Positions 1 to 22,800 of a stretch of DNA of 64,000 bases are shown here, in pieces. The stretch is from Membranipora membranacea (lineage: Eukaryota > Bryozoa > Gymnolaemata > Cheilostomatida > Membraniporidae). The notes below the pieces were generated by a model. That model saw nothing but the letters and a program-made list of their open reading frames with translations, was not told the DNA's origin and searched no databases. The stretch spans positions 38,288,283 to 38,352,282 of the forward strand of contig OU612066.1 in the NCBI GenBank assembly GCA_914767715.1, in the 5' to 3' direction. A program made the translations under genes and the position numbers. Numbering within the stretch: position 1 is the first letter of the stretch; the number at the start of each line of letters is the position of its first letter.

Positions 1-430
1 AACTAGCTCAGCAGTATCCCAGAATGCTACAGTAATGTAAATCCGCAAAATAAGCAGTAAGAAAAAGGCTTCGCTGCGCATTGCAATAATTAAGCTTCAT
101 CATAATACAAAAAAATTACATCTCAAAGCGGCATCTACGACAAAAATCTCTGTATAAATAACAACTTTACTTTGAGGCGATAAAGTATAAATCATGGTGA
201 GTCGATGACACTGTGAGGCTTTAAAGCTGTCCCGTCTTCAGCCGATTTCTGGGTTTTGCAGTTTTGCACAAACCAGAGAATTCACCAGCCAAGGGCAGCA
301 ATTACATACTCGGTTGTTTTGCATTGTGAGAACAGGATGCTGCATATGACGGGTGACCTTATCGGAAAGTCATCTCCTCTGTCCAGCACTTTCTAAATCA
401 GGCGGCACGTATATCCCATCTCGGATCAGC
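1..430. other. PAK 3' flank / probable 3' UTR
   Basis: DNA downstream of the PAK stop codon at 431-433 on the minus strand. I see no further coding exon or repeat here. It probably carries the PAK 3' UTR, but I could not assign a polyadenylation site with confidence. Confidence 0.45.
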
Positions 431-10362
<9,932 letters not shown>

Positions 10363-11993
10363 GCTGGTACTTTTATGTAAAACAAATTCACCGATATTAG
10401 AAAGTAGTGCTGAAGCCCACTTATGATTCAATGAGCTGATTAAATCCAGTTACTTTATATTTACGATGAGTTCATTATCCTCGATGATAGAGCCGCTTAA
10501 AGTGATCAATCAAGTAATACTGTAGCAACGATGAGTCAATTATCTACTAAATGGTTTCCGTATCTTTCAGAAGTATCTCAAATATTCTGTTTTGCGTATT
10601 CAGGTATCTGTAGTGTGATGTACCTATGACTGTTACTTGTCTATCTCTAGCAAACAACTGAGTAGTGAGCGAAAGCTGGTGCGTAACTGAGCCTGATCGT
10701 TATATTACTCATACTCTAATTATCATCGGATCAATGCACATGAGTAAATATAACACACAGTCAGTCAATTAGACCCACAGGCGTAATAGAGCACAATAAT
10801 GACGTGAGAGAACAACTACAGAGCTTATTGTCACGTCACTTACACGGTCAGTATGGGGTGTGACCCAAACATTGTCATGCAAAGAAGAGACTAAAGTGCA
10901 ATCACTTGCAGCAGCCTAAAGTTACCGTCCTACCCAGTAGTGTGCATTAAAGAACTACCTATTCTGGTTAAGTGGGAGCGATAGACCAGTGTCGAGAATA
11001 AGGAGAAGCGTATATAAGAGGCAACATTAGCTATCAGCTTACATATAGGCAAACATATCAACCATAGCAGAAGACACTAACCAAGTATAGACAAAGAGAT
11101 ATCCAGTACGATGGTAGGGTATCATAAGTGATTTACTACAATTATAGCTTCCTATAGTCTTCCTCAACACGATATGAGATAACTCCAATACGCCAAACAC
11201 AAAACATAGGGACAGACAATATGAAGAACGAGTAATGGACACTGAACTATGATTTCATTTATACAACTATAACCGGCAAAGAACCATCAGCCATCACATA
11301 GGAATGTCTTGGATGTAACAACATTCATCAGGGCTTGGTGATATTATGACCTCTGAGTGGGAGTAGATAGGAGATATTATGTTTGTTCAAAAGTCTGTCT
11401 TGAGTGACAAGGCAAGTTTCTTAAAAAACAGAACAATCTGATCAACTCGCTCAGGTTGAGACAGAAATGTCAGACTAAACACTGCGAGTGCTGTTTATGA
11501 TTTGGACAATCTTTACTGTTGAGATTTCATAACAATATATCAGATGGAACAAAAGACAATCAACTACTACCAACTAACTGAGCAGACTATAAATAAAACA
11601 TAAAACAAGTCATGTCTGAATCATTCATAGCGAGAAATGATACAATCTGTGGCGAGCCCACACAGAACTCACTGCACTAATATCAGCTACTAAAAACATC
11701 CTCAACATCACAGAACACAGCCAAGGGCTACATATCAGGAATGGTGAAAGCTTCACCGAGAAGTAAGTTCTCCTCCGAGATAACAATCACAATAATACTT
11801 GAGAATCTTATCATTCCTTTATTAGAGCCAGCTACAATTGATAGGCTGTGACACTGATAATTATACTAACCAAAGTACGACATGACTGTGATTTCTCAGG
11901 GCATATAAGGAGGTACCTCCATTGTCACAGCAGTCATTGTGAGATAATCACTAGAGAGTCTCGTGCAGCCAAACTAAGACCGCCTCCCCCCAC

Positions 11994-12054
11994 TGCTCGT
12001 CTCACCGCAGCTCGTCTCACCGCAGCTCGTCTCACCGCAGCTCGTCTCAGAGAC
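11994..12054 (+). repeat. 15-bp tandem repeat, about 4 copies
   Basis: The unit CTCGTCTCACCGCAG recurs head to tail in the intergenic region. The copies are nearly identical, which suggests recent expansion. Confidence 0.85.
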
Positions 12055-13554
12055 AATGACTTATAGCTTCAATTTAGCCTATCAGGTGAACTCCTCACCA
12101 TCATATGGATTGATTAATGAACCAAAACAAAAGTTGAAACTTCCCCAAATCAGGATGTCAGAATGAAATCATTACCACTATGGACATCCAGCAAACGAAA
12201 CACACACAACAGAATATGCTGACTGAATACGAGTAAGGAGATAAGACTGACTGAATCTACAACTTAGGCTTAGTCCTCATAGGCCCTGCTCATAACATAC
12301 TTTTTGAGATGAACATGATAAATCATAACCATTATTGTACCTCACGTAATATGTAACAAGCAACAGCATTCATATCGTATTGAAAACAGTAAAACTAGTA
12401 AAAACTATTTCGATCCCTGTCACACCTAGGAGTGTAAGAGATCCTGTATAGTTTTATCCAGGCCAACTACTTACTAAGATAACAAATTATGAGCTGCACA
12501 CTGCACTCAATAGTACTAACAGGAGTACTCTGTGACTGACTGCCTCCTCCTCGATTTTAGTCTTCAGTAATAAAAAAGCGATGTGCAGTGACTACTTATC
12601 TTGACTTGACACACTTTATAATCAGAGCTAATTTATCATTTTCTCTGGTTAGACTTATGATTGGTTGACAGGCGGGTGAGGTCAAATAATTCGAGATATT
12701 ATTATGAATTTGGCAGTAAACAGATACACAGATATATCAGGCCAGCCAAAGCATTGCGGTCTAAAAAGTGATCAAACCAAGCAGTGCCAGCCGCAACAAA
12801 TAAATGTATTGTGACTCAATCTAATAGTGTATAAAAGACTGATATTGATACCATATATGGCAATCTGAGGGACAGTACACACTACACTAAGCCGTGTACT
12901 TTAGAATTCACATGGAGATCATTAACTTCTTGGTTGAGTATATTAAGTTTATGGTTGAGTCACTCCTGCAGTGTCCCTGAATGACCAGAGGATACATAAC
13001 TAGAGAGATGTTGATATACTCTCTACTCCCCTCACTGATTCAGCACATTCACATGATCATACCGAGTATTGGAAGTTGAAACCGAATAGCGCATAAGGCA
13101 TACCTAGTTAAAACCCCGTGAACCAAAAGGATGGAATTTGGTGTAATCTCTGGATATTCCCCCAATAACAACTAGAGTAAATAATCTCCTGCTCCAGACT
13201 CTCTACCGATCGCTCTCCCTCAGAAAGATACAATCTATTCACGGCTGTCTAACCTTTGGTCTCCTCATAACACAGACTGATGATAACAAGCAAACATCGG
13301 GCAAAAACTTGACATCACCATATTTTTAAGCCTTTTCCGATTTGGTGCTTCATTTGTTTACATACCTTTATTTATCTCAGACTGGGGCCCAGAGCCGTTT
13401 TACCTTCCGCGATTAGTTACCAGCTTGTCCAACAAGAGCCTGAAAAAGTGAATACTTGTATTGTATGGCTAGAAGTAGGCTAAATCCTAAGCTACCACAT
13501 ATAAATCACTCAGTCAGTAACGACCAGAATAATAATATCCACCCATATATGCCA

Positions 13555-13609
13555 TGCCATTACTCGGCATTCAAACTAATATTATTAGTTTGAATGCCGA
13601 GTAATGGCA
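13555..13609. repeat. 55-bp perfect hairpin
   Basis: Two 26-bp arms starting TGCCATTACTCGG are exact inverted copies around a 3-nt ATT loop. No exact flanking duplication is seen; only ATATG occurs near both ends. It may be a hairpin MITE remnant or a DNA structure element. Confidence 0.85.
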
Positions 13610-13822
13610 GGATATGGTTATTTTGTTCCTGGAAGTAGTCTTGAATGGTTTCTTCCCAATAATGAACTTTCAGCCAGAACCACAACAGATGATTTGTGCA
13701 CAATCATCTCGCAGTGCAGCACATGGGCCTAGAAACACTAGAAGAACTAGTTCTTCGTAATTGTTGTAATGTATGATATTCATCTGTGAGGTTTTTTAGC
13801 AAGTTGCATCGATATACTCGCA

Positions 13823-14212
13823 TCACTCAACACTTGCGTTAGACCAGGGAGACCCAGTTAGACATAATATACAGAAATGGTTAGGCACCTTATTTTTCAT
13901 ATTCATAGTACAGTCTATTTTGTTACCGTTAGAAGCACATGAAATTGTACTGACTTTGGAGAGTGAACATGTTGTGCTTGTAGTTGTAGGGGAGGTCAGC
14001 AAAACATGGTCAGTATGAAAATTGTTGACCTCCCCAAACATAAATAATGACATTAATTTTTTGGTGGAGCATTGATATGTTCCTGGAAGTGAGGTTAGGT
14101 GCTGTAGGCCTACATAAGTTACAGAGAATATCCGGCCCTGTAAATGCTCAGCACTACTAAAAGTTCTACTTGGGCCTTGTCTCCTGCCAGATCTTGGCCT
14201 ATTGTATAACAT
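13823..14212 (-). other. Unrecognised 129-codon open frame
   Basis: An uninterrupted frame beginning MLYNRPRSGRRQ and containing VGLQHLTSLPGTYQC and LFMFGEVNNF. Composition is not low-complexity, which is unusual for a chance frame in this AT-rich DNA. I recognise no domain. It has no flanking exon that I can join to it and it lies next to a hairpin repeat, so it may be a relic of a mobile-element gene or chance. Confidence 0.2.
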
Positions 14213-15454
14213 TTCAACGATATCTTTGGTTTGAAACTTATGTTGGCTCTATTACTACAGTTTGCGATACAAGCTTGTAGGAGCACTGCACCCCAAAAGA
14301 GACTGTTTATTAGACTGAGACCACTCAGGGATTCATTTAGATATCAATGAGTAATTATATAATATGTGCCTCAGCCAAAAAAGGTTGCAAGGCAGTGAAG
14401 GGGTGATTCTTATGATCAATACTTTTTCAGTGTTGAAATATGCTCATGGAGTTGGTTGAATGTTGTGGTAAAGCCATGCACATGAACAGATGACAACTTG
14501 ATGTATGATCAATATAACATAGATACACACTGCACCATAAAGTTCAGTCAAAATAATAATAGTTTAACATGACAGCCATATATAAATATATATATGCCTA
14601 CTATGATAAGTCAGTTATTTTTTATGTATCATCATCATCATGCACTGCAGGCCTAATTAAAAATGAGTGTATTTGATTACCTGTTTTAGGTTGGTCACAA
14701 GATTTCAATACAGCATTCACCCTGGTGCAGGTGATGATGTTGATCAAGAGGTAGAATCTAAGGTACTGGTACTCAAAACAAGAGAGGGGATCCAGAAAAT
14801 TCAGTGATAATGGAAAGAATTGGTCACCAAGCAAGCACCTGTTGGCACCTGCACCTTTTCTGCATCCGGAAATAAAGCATTGTAAAGTGAAAATGTTTAC
14901 TTAAATTTGATATCTGAAAACTGGTTTTTATTATTATAAAATTTATTGCTTTGTTGAATATGACAAATTGAGGTCTGTCTATATCAAAATTAAAAGATAG
15001 TTGCTTGTTTTTTATATAAATGTAAAAATTCCATAATCTTTGCCAAAGGACAAGTGAAGGTCAGTAACAAAACATGTGTGCAAGATAAAGTTGTTACATG
15101 TTGTAAGGAGCATACACAAGCCACACAAAGTGTATAATGTCTTTCTTCATTAGAAAGAGGGGGAATGAGGCTGCATTCTCAAAGGTTTGTCCTTAGTATT
15201 CTACTAACTCTGAGTGTCAGAAGTAAAATTGGTGATTGATAAATGAATAATTTATAATAATAATAATTTTAATTACTTTACTAACTTAACTAAAAAAGTA
15301 AATTTAAATAACAAATTTAATTCCTAGTAATTCATATAAATAATTCAGAAAAATCCCAAACAATGTCAAAAAATCCAATGATGATGACTAAGATTAGATA
15401 TGTGTGACCATTATGGACTCAGTCAATCAATGATTGATATATGATGATTGATTT

Positions 15455-15990
15455 TTATTCATTGGTTGGTCTCTCTTTGGAATGTATGATCACAGACAGC
15501 AGGTCACTGACAGTTGATTTGATGAGTTGCAGCCTTGCGTGTGTGGTTTGTGTTTATTGTGGTGAAGATATGAAGCTGTGCATGAACCAAGTTATCGCAG
15601 CTGCGCAGCTTCTGTACCCGCCAAATATGCGTTGCTCAGATGAGTCACTTCTCTCTCATTGGTCAGGATATAATATTCTGACCGATGAGAGAGAAGTGAC
15701 TCATCTGAGCAACGCATTTGGCGGGTACAGAAGCTGCGCAGCTGCGATAACTTGGTTCATGCACAGCTTCACATCTTCACCACAACAAACACAAACCACA
15801 CACACACAAAGCTGCACCTCATCAAATCAACTGTCAGTGACCTGCTGTCTGTGGTATGATATGACCAGGAACTCACTCACTCTGACTCTTCTCTTGACTC
15901 TATGTCTATTATGTCTATCACTGATATTGTTTTGTTTGATGTTGAAATATCAAATCCAGAGGAGAGACCAAAGTTAGTGGGCACTAAAAA
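15455..15990. mobile_element. Foldback element with long inverted arms
   Basis: Two arms of nearly 200 bp face each other around 15672-15682. The inner arms are almost identical, for example TCTCTCATTGGTCAG against CTGACCGATGAGAGA, and CACAGACAGCAGGTCACTGA pairs with its inverse at 15834-15854. GGTCTCTC at 15468 and GAGAGACC at 15962 mark the outer ends, with an extra stretch of about 100 bp in the right arm. No transposase is seen and I could not find a flanking duplication. An open frame of 178 codons across it is a by-product of the palindrome. Confidence 0.8.
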
Positions 15991-16846
15991 CAGGCGCTGG
16001 TCTGGTGACGGTTGTTGTAATGTAAAACTTGTCTTGTGGCAGGTTCTGAATTGGACATGTCTTCCAGCACTCAATGCCTATATTATATATATAGCAGTGT
16101 TGAATGCTGTATGGGCCGCATAAGTGCTGTGCTCTGCGATACATGTCCCATAGAGCGTTTGCCACACGCCGAACAAAACAGAACAGTTACTCAGGTTTTT
16201 GGGTTTAACTTAGGCAACTCGAGAAATTTAAAATATTTTGTGGTGAAGATTTTTCCCCATATTCATCGAAGTTGGGGAATTCCTCTCGGTTTGGCCTAGT
16301 TGTTTGATTATAAAGAAACGATTTTACATTGACCAGGACGAATATTACAGTGTTTGTTTATCAATGATCTGCTAACAACTCTAAAAAAACCAGTATATCA
16401 TTTATATGCAGAGGCCTAAATTGCTCTCTAGGCTTTGGCGGCCGGACCCATTGAGGAGGCTAACAGAGCTCTAAAACTTTAAACTGTTTGTGCACAGGGC
16501 GTTTCACGCCTTTGAAAGGACACCTGCAACATGGTGTTGGCAAAACTCAGGTTTTGGATCCTCCCAGGTTGAGAGCCCTGCCTTAAATATGTCTTGGCAC
16601 CCAACATGGGCTGCACCAACAAAAAAATTATACTGCAACTTTTCAATAAAATTGGATACTTCCCACATAGAACTGGACTTGCTCTGTATCATAGCCCAGC
16701 CAGTACTTTGAAATTAATATTATAATTATTAAAGAATAAAATAATAAGTGACTTAAAGGCCCTCTTCCTTATTGCTGTGAGTGTGAGAAAAGTAGAACCA
16801 TGAAAACGAAATAACCTTTTCTTTGGGTTTCTGGTCAATTTTTATA

Positions 16847-19800
16847 ATGGGCCGTAAGCCCTAGGCTAGTATGTGAGCTTAGGTGAAGATATATGCAAGA
16901 TAACGGAACATACTCATCTTCTTTGTTTGACCTAATTAAGCTCCAATGTTTGTAGAATAGAGGCGGCGGTAGAGGTCGGGGTAGAGGCGGTGGTAGAGGC
17001 GGTGGTAGAAATGAGGACAGGCCTGTCAGTAAGAAGAGGAGGGATGTTATCGCTGACAATGAGGAGTTATCAGAAGATTCTGATGAGGAAATACCAAGGT
17101 AAGTAAACATAAATATATATATATCAAGGTAACATGTAGGAATACTAGTGTATATATTACCTAGATAAGGAAGTAGGAACACATCAGTAAGTAAGTACGC
17201 TCATATGTATATATATATGTATATTACCCTAGATAAGTTTAGTATTAACATGTATATTACCCATGATTTACGACCTCAACTAGCACAATGTAGTCCAGTG
17301 ACAGCCTACCAAAAATGTGGCTAGAAACGCAACTTCATTTGCGAAAGTGGATGGATAGATTCTAAGAGTGGATTCTAGGGTAGTAATTTGAGGCGGTCGC
17401 AATGGTGATGATGTACCTTACACAAAGTTGCACAATAGGCAGCAAATTGCCAAAAACGCTGCTTTTTGGGATTTCAAAGGTCTGTCCTGTGCTCACCTTA
17501 TGAGTTGGGCTACTCAAACTCTGCAATCAGATTCATACATACCTTGGTCAGTTTTTGGTATAATATTAAGATGATATCTCAAATATTGAGTGAATGACCA
17601 ACCTTATAAAAAGTGATAAAGTCAAAAACGCTGCCGACAAAAAGGAAAGTGATGAAAAAATGATGATAAATGGTTTCAAAACATCCAAAATCTGAAATAG
17701 CATGTCACAATTAGTGGATCTACAAGTTGACATGGGTGTGCTATCATAAATAGCCGAGATGTGGCCAACAACCGTTGCAATATCACCTGTATATAACTAT
17801 CATTGAGGCAGCACAATTTTTCAGACGCCTCGAAAACTGACTTCGAATGTTCAAATCGATCTGATTTTTTTATGGTGGTTTTGTATTGACTCCATCAATG
17901 ACCAAATAAAAAATTTCAGCACTACGCACCTTTCTGATGATGCTTGAAGGAGTTAACGCTATATAACTTTATGAAGACAATTTGTATGATACTATAAAGG
18001 AAACCTAAGAATACGCACTATTTGAAAAATGGCACACTCAGAGCATTAAAAACTGATGTCACGCGATGAAAGTCAATACACAGCAACCATAAAAAAATCA
18101 GATCAATACAAACATTCGAAGCCTGTTTTTTAGGCAGCAGCATAATTGAAAAAGCAGTTTCGCTTTAATGATAGTTATACACAGGTGATAAAAGGGGTAT
18201 TGCAACCGCTGTTGGCTGCATCTCAGCTTTTTATGATAGCAGACCCATGTTAAGTTGTAGATCCACTAATTATGACATGCTCTTTCAGATTTTGGATGTT
18301 TTGAAAACATATCATCATTATTTGATCACTTTCCCTTTTATCGGCAGCGTTTTTGGCAATTAGCGGCCCATTGTGCAACTTAATGTAAGGTATATTGTTA
18401 CCATTGCGATTAGCGTGAAAAACTGTACCAGAAACAACTGGCAAACCTTATCCATCCAAAAGTGCAAACGGAAGTGACAAGATAGGCAGGGGCTGCCACC
18501 GGACTAATGTATTGTTCAATGACATGGAGCGGTGCGGTGTGATAACACTGTGCAACGGTCAAGTTACTCATAATAGTTATACAGTGTAAACTGGTTAATT
18601 CAAACTTCATAATTCAAAACTCCTGTTAATTCAAACAATGAAAATTGGTCCCTTGAACAAATTTTAGAACAAATTTTAATTAGAACAAATTAATTAGAAC
18701 AAATTTTTGTGGTCCCCAGAGGTTTGAATTAAGTGAACTGCTCTGTATTGCAATGTACTTATATATTACAACTATCTGAGAATATCATGTCTCTACTTTT
18801 AGTGATGATGAAGTAATAGGTCACCACTCATCATCTGATTCTGAGTTAGAGAATGAGACGCCTCAAGAGAAGAGACTGAGAATAGCTAAAGAATACCTGA
18901 GTCAGGTAGAAGCTGAGAGTAAGTATTACAGCTAGTCCTGGTCCAGTTACTGAGAAACCCCACCCCCCACCAACTAACTCTCCCAGACTATCAGTATGTT
19001 ACTACGAGCCATCCCTGTCATCGAAGTTGGATCTTAAAACCAAACCAAACCAGAACCTATCTATACACGCTGCTTTATTGTATTTATTGAATTATGTTTC
19101 AGTTGATGAAGAAGCAGATTCTGAAGATGATACTGGTGGTCTTATGGATAAAAGACTTGAACATGATGCTGTGAGTTTGTGTTTTACCATATTAATCATC
19201 GACAGTTTTTCTTGACAGCATGCCTGCTGCTGTGTCTTTATAAAACAGTCCTAATCGCCCTGTTAGATACTAACTGGAGTTCTTCAGCTCCTTTTTATTT
19301 ATAATTCAGAGAAGACAAAAAGAATGCTTGGTTGAGTCCTTACTACACCACTTTCCTCTATGTATATTTCTGATGGTTGAACACATAGTGATCTATGATT
19401 GTAGATGAAGCTGAAAGGAAAGCATTATACTGCACTGGCTGATGATGTAAGTCATTACTGTGATACGTTGACACTGTGCTTAGGATGAGCTTTATGTTCA
19501 TCTAATTGCTTGTGTTATGGGTCACATATACCCTAAACAAAATTGGCTAACAGAATTGTCCATCATGTCGTTTTCCAAACTTAAAGCCTTTTAATTGATC
19601 GATCATGCAATGGGTGAGATTTATTCTTCTTCTGTTGATTTGTGATTTTACAGATTGCTGAGCCGAGTGCAGAAGATATAATAATACTAAGAGGACACCA
19701 GCTATCCCTAACATGTCTAGTTATATCACCGAATAATAAGTATATATATACAGGATCCAAAGACTGCTCGATCATCAAGTGTAAGTTTGCATATAAAGTA

Positions 19801-22800
19801 TATACTGAGAAAAAAATAAGATGAATATTATACCTACCAGGTCATCATCGTAACGAACTCATTTCTCAAATTTATCTCTTTCGATTCCTCACCCATATTT
19901 GCACATGATGAGCCAAAAAACACAAGTGTCTCTGTCCATCCTCAACAAGTGTCTCTGTCCACCCTCAACTTGCCACTGTATTGACATTACCTCAAGATTG
20001 AGACTTACAAACTACCTTGCATTGTAATACCTTGGCTTTACACCATTATAGGATCATTATGTTATTGAGATCCTATTAAGCCAGGTGGAATGTGGGTCAT
20101 TATTTACTACTGCTGTTTCAAAGCAGGAAAGCCCCAGAAAGCGGAGTACATGTATATTTCTTTTGAATTCAGACCAGCAAACATGACTTCTTATATTAGA
20201 CCCACTCGTATGACAGAATGGTTCATATTTTTACAGGGGATGTGGAGTTGGGCAAAAAAGTGCACAACGTACACGGTGGGAGAAAAAACACAGAGAGTCA
20301 GCATAAAGGTCACACTTCTCATATTCTAGCTATGGCCATAAGCACTAGTGGAAAATTCCTGGTTAGTCTCAATAACTTTCTAAACAAACAAAGATGTTCC
20401 ACGACACGACGTGAATTATACAAACCACAACGCATACGCTCTCATTCTGGACATTGCAGGGTAGACTTTTTGTCTTAAAGGGCAACCAAGGTTTCAAACA
20501 ACTTCTCATTGATGGCCATTGATCAATAGCAGATTTCACCTTCTGCATGGGGAAAAAGACAAAATATAATTTGGATGATTATTCAGCCAGAATTCTTGTG
20601 AAACATTTCTTCCATCAGGTACTCAAACTCAGCTAAAAGAGAATACCACATAGCAGTTTCCTGTTCCTGTTATTATTTAGCCTGTGCTCTATAATTATTA
20701 CAGCAAAGTCTTGGAACCTCCCCTAAATTGAAGTGTTACCCAGCTTAGAGTCAGCAACTACTTTGAGTTTTGCATCGCGTAATGCACAAAGCTGATGCTG
20801 CCAAGCACATTATTTGCTACCCATTAATGTATTGCTGCGAAACCTTGGTTGCCCTTTAAAGTGTCTACTGTGGTAGTTTTGTTTTGGGTTTTTTTCAACT
20901 TTTGTCAGTATTTCTGGTGCCAGTTGGGTGATGGGGACTCTTGTAAACCTGTTTGCGCATATTGTTATATAAGCAATGGTTTGTAGTTTTCTGCCCTCCA
21001 ACATCAATGTTCAATGAGAGGGCAACTCCCGGAGTGTTGTCTTGTAGCAGGGAGTTTGGGACTACCTGTTTGATATTATGTGCATCCGTGTGTGTTCATT
21101 ATGATGTGAATATATGTAATAATGACTGAGTCTTAAGATTCAACATAATAAATAAAAGGTAGCGAGGCCAGGTTTCCAATCACTCATTACAAAATTGTCA
21201 TGTGCTGCACTCCATCACGGTGCCATATTGAGTAATCCATAGTTTATTATTTTGTTTTACTATTATTTACAGGTAACAGGAGATATCAATGCACACATTC
21301 TAGTCTGGAATCCTGAAACTATGGAACTAATACATACATTCAAAGGTCACAAATCTTCTGTTACGGTATGAATTAATACATAGCGCCCCCTAACTGCATG
21401 CTCTGAGGAATACTGATTTATATAATGAAACATAATTGGTATCATAGTAAAAAAACTAACTCATATTATTAATGATGATTTGAATCTTACGTTCCCTAAT
21501 TCAACTATATGTTAGAATTATATCACTACTGTGACTTCGTTACAGGGTCTGGCGTTTCGTAGAGGAAGTCATGAATTATTCAGCTCATCTACAGATAGAT
21601 CAGTGAAGGTGTGGTCACTCGATGAGATGGCCTATGTGGAGACGGTATTTGGTCACCAGGACGCTGTTATGGGTATAGATGCTATGATGAAGGAGAGGGC
21701 TGTATCTGTGGGAGGTAGAGACAACACTGTCAGAGTGTGGAAAATAGTAGAGGAATCTCAGTTTGTCTACAGCGGACTGGGGTAAGTATCTTATACATAT
21801 TCATGTCAATAGTCAGGAGTCAGTCAGGAGTGGTCTGACGGTTAAGGGTATGGACTTGTACAAAATGCACAACAGAGTTTTGCGGTCAGGACGTAGAATA
21901 ATTAAACCAAAATATAGGACCAAATATGGTAAAACAAGATTTTTAAACAAAATCATTTCATTTAGTAAAGCGTAATAATATATATCAATCAATCACGTAC
22001 TGGAAAAATTTTTCTCCCAACTGATTATCATTTCTTTCTATATCTATAAATATTTTTCTTTCTTTTTTGTTTCGTTTATGAGGTCAAAAAGTTGTTATTT
22101 TCCTTTGTTTATGACATACTTAAGCATATGAAAACCTCAATAAAAACATTATAATAATAATAATAATCTTATGATCCAGGTTCGATTCCCGGCGCCGGCT
22201 GTCATTTCTGATTTGGCACTGGCAAGCCATTCATCCTAGCCAGGTCTGTTCGGATCAGGACCATAAATACAGGAGGTCTACTGTGTGCTTGCATGCAGTA
22301 TAAAAATCCTCTCTGCCTCTTCGAAAAAAAAAAGAGTAGCCGGCAACGGCGGGCAAGGGTATAGGGTACTACCCCACACAAGCCACCCGAGCTTAAGGGG
22401 GCCCGTTAAATAGGGCGGTCAAATAAGATCTAGTGCATAGAATAGAATAGAAAAACAATGTAGTTTGTCTCTATTTCTGTTGGTACATATCATTCATCAT
22501 TCAACATTTTTTTTGGATAGAGACTTCCAGAGGCTTTTTACAGAGAATACAAGTTCTGCATTTCATTTTTGTGTTTGTGCAAAGTAATCTGTATTGCACT
22601 CTTGCTCTGTATGTATGTTAATCTTATTATTGTTATAGAGGAGCACTGGATTGTGTGTGTCTGGTAGATGAAGAGAAGTTCCTAACTGGCTCTGATACAA
22701 AGTAAGTTATATAAAACATGTACATGTACAGTCTCTTAATACCTGGGTGTATGCACAGTCCCATAGTATAAGGGTTAATGACAAAATATGTGCAACAACG

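Larger units (their letters stand above)
10363..16846. other. Intergenic region between PAK and RRP9 (divergent genes)
   Basis: About 6.5 kb between the two divergent gene starts. It holds a 15-bp tandem repeat near 12000, a 55-bp hairpin at 13555, an unrecognised minus-strand open frame at 13823-14212 and a foldback element at 15455-15990. Promoters of both genes should lie here, but I see no element I can name with confidence. Confidence 0.6.

Noticed and set aside
11010-11019. TATATAAGAG, a TATA-like word on the plus strand
   Set aside because: No plus-strand gene starts within the next 5 kb, and such words are expected in AT-rich DNA.
15441-15977. 178-codon plus-strand open frame
   Set aside because: It runs across both arms of a foldback element; the second half mirrors the first, and no protein family is recognisable.
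22179-22189. A tRNA gene, from the B box GGTTCGATTCC
   Set aside because: No cloverleaf can be formed locally; the matching A box is over 330 bp upstream and the context is a SINE.
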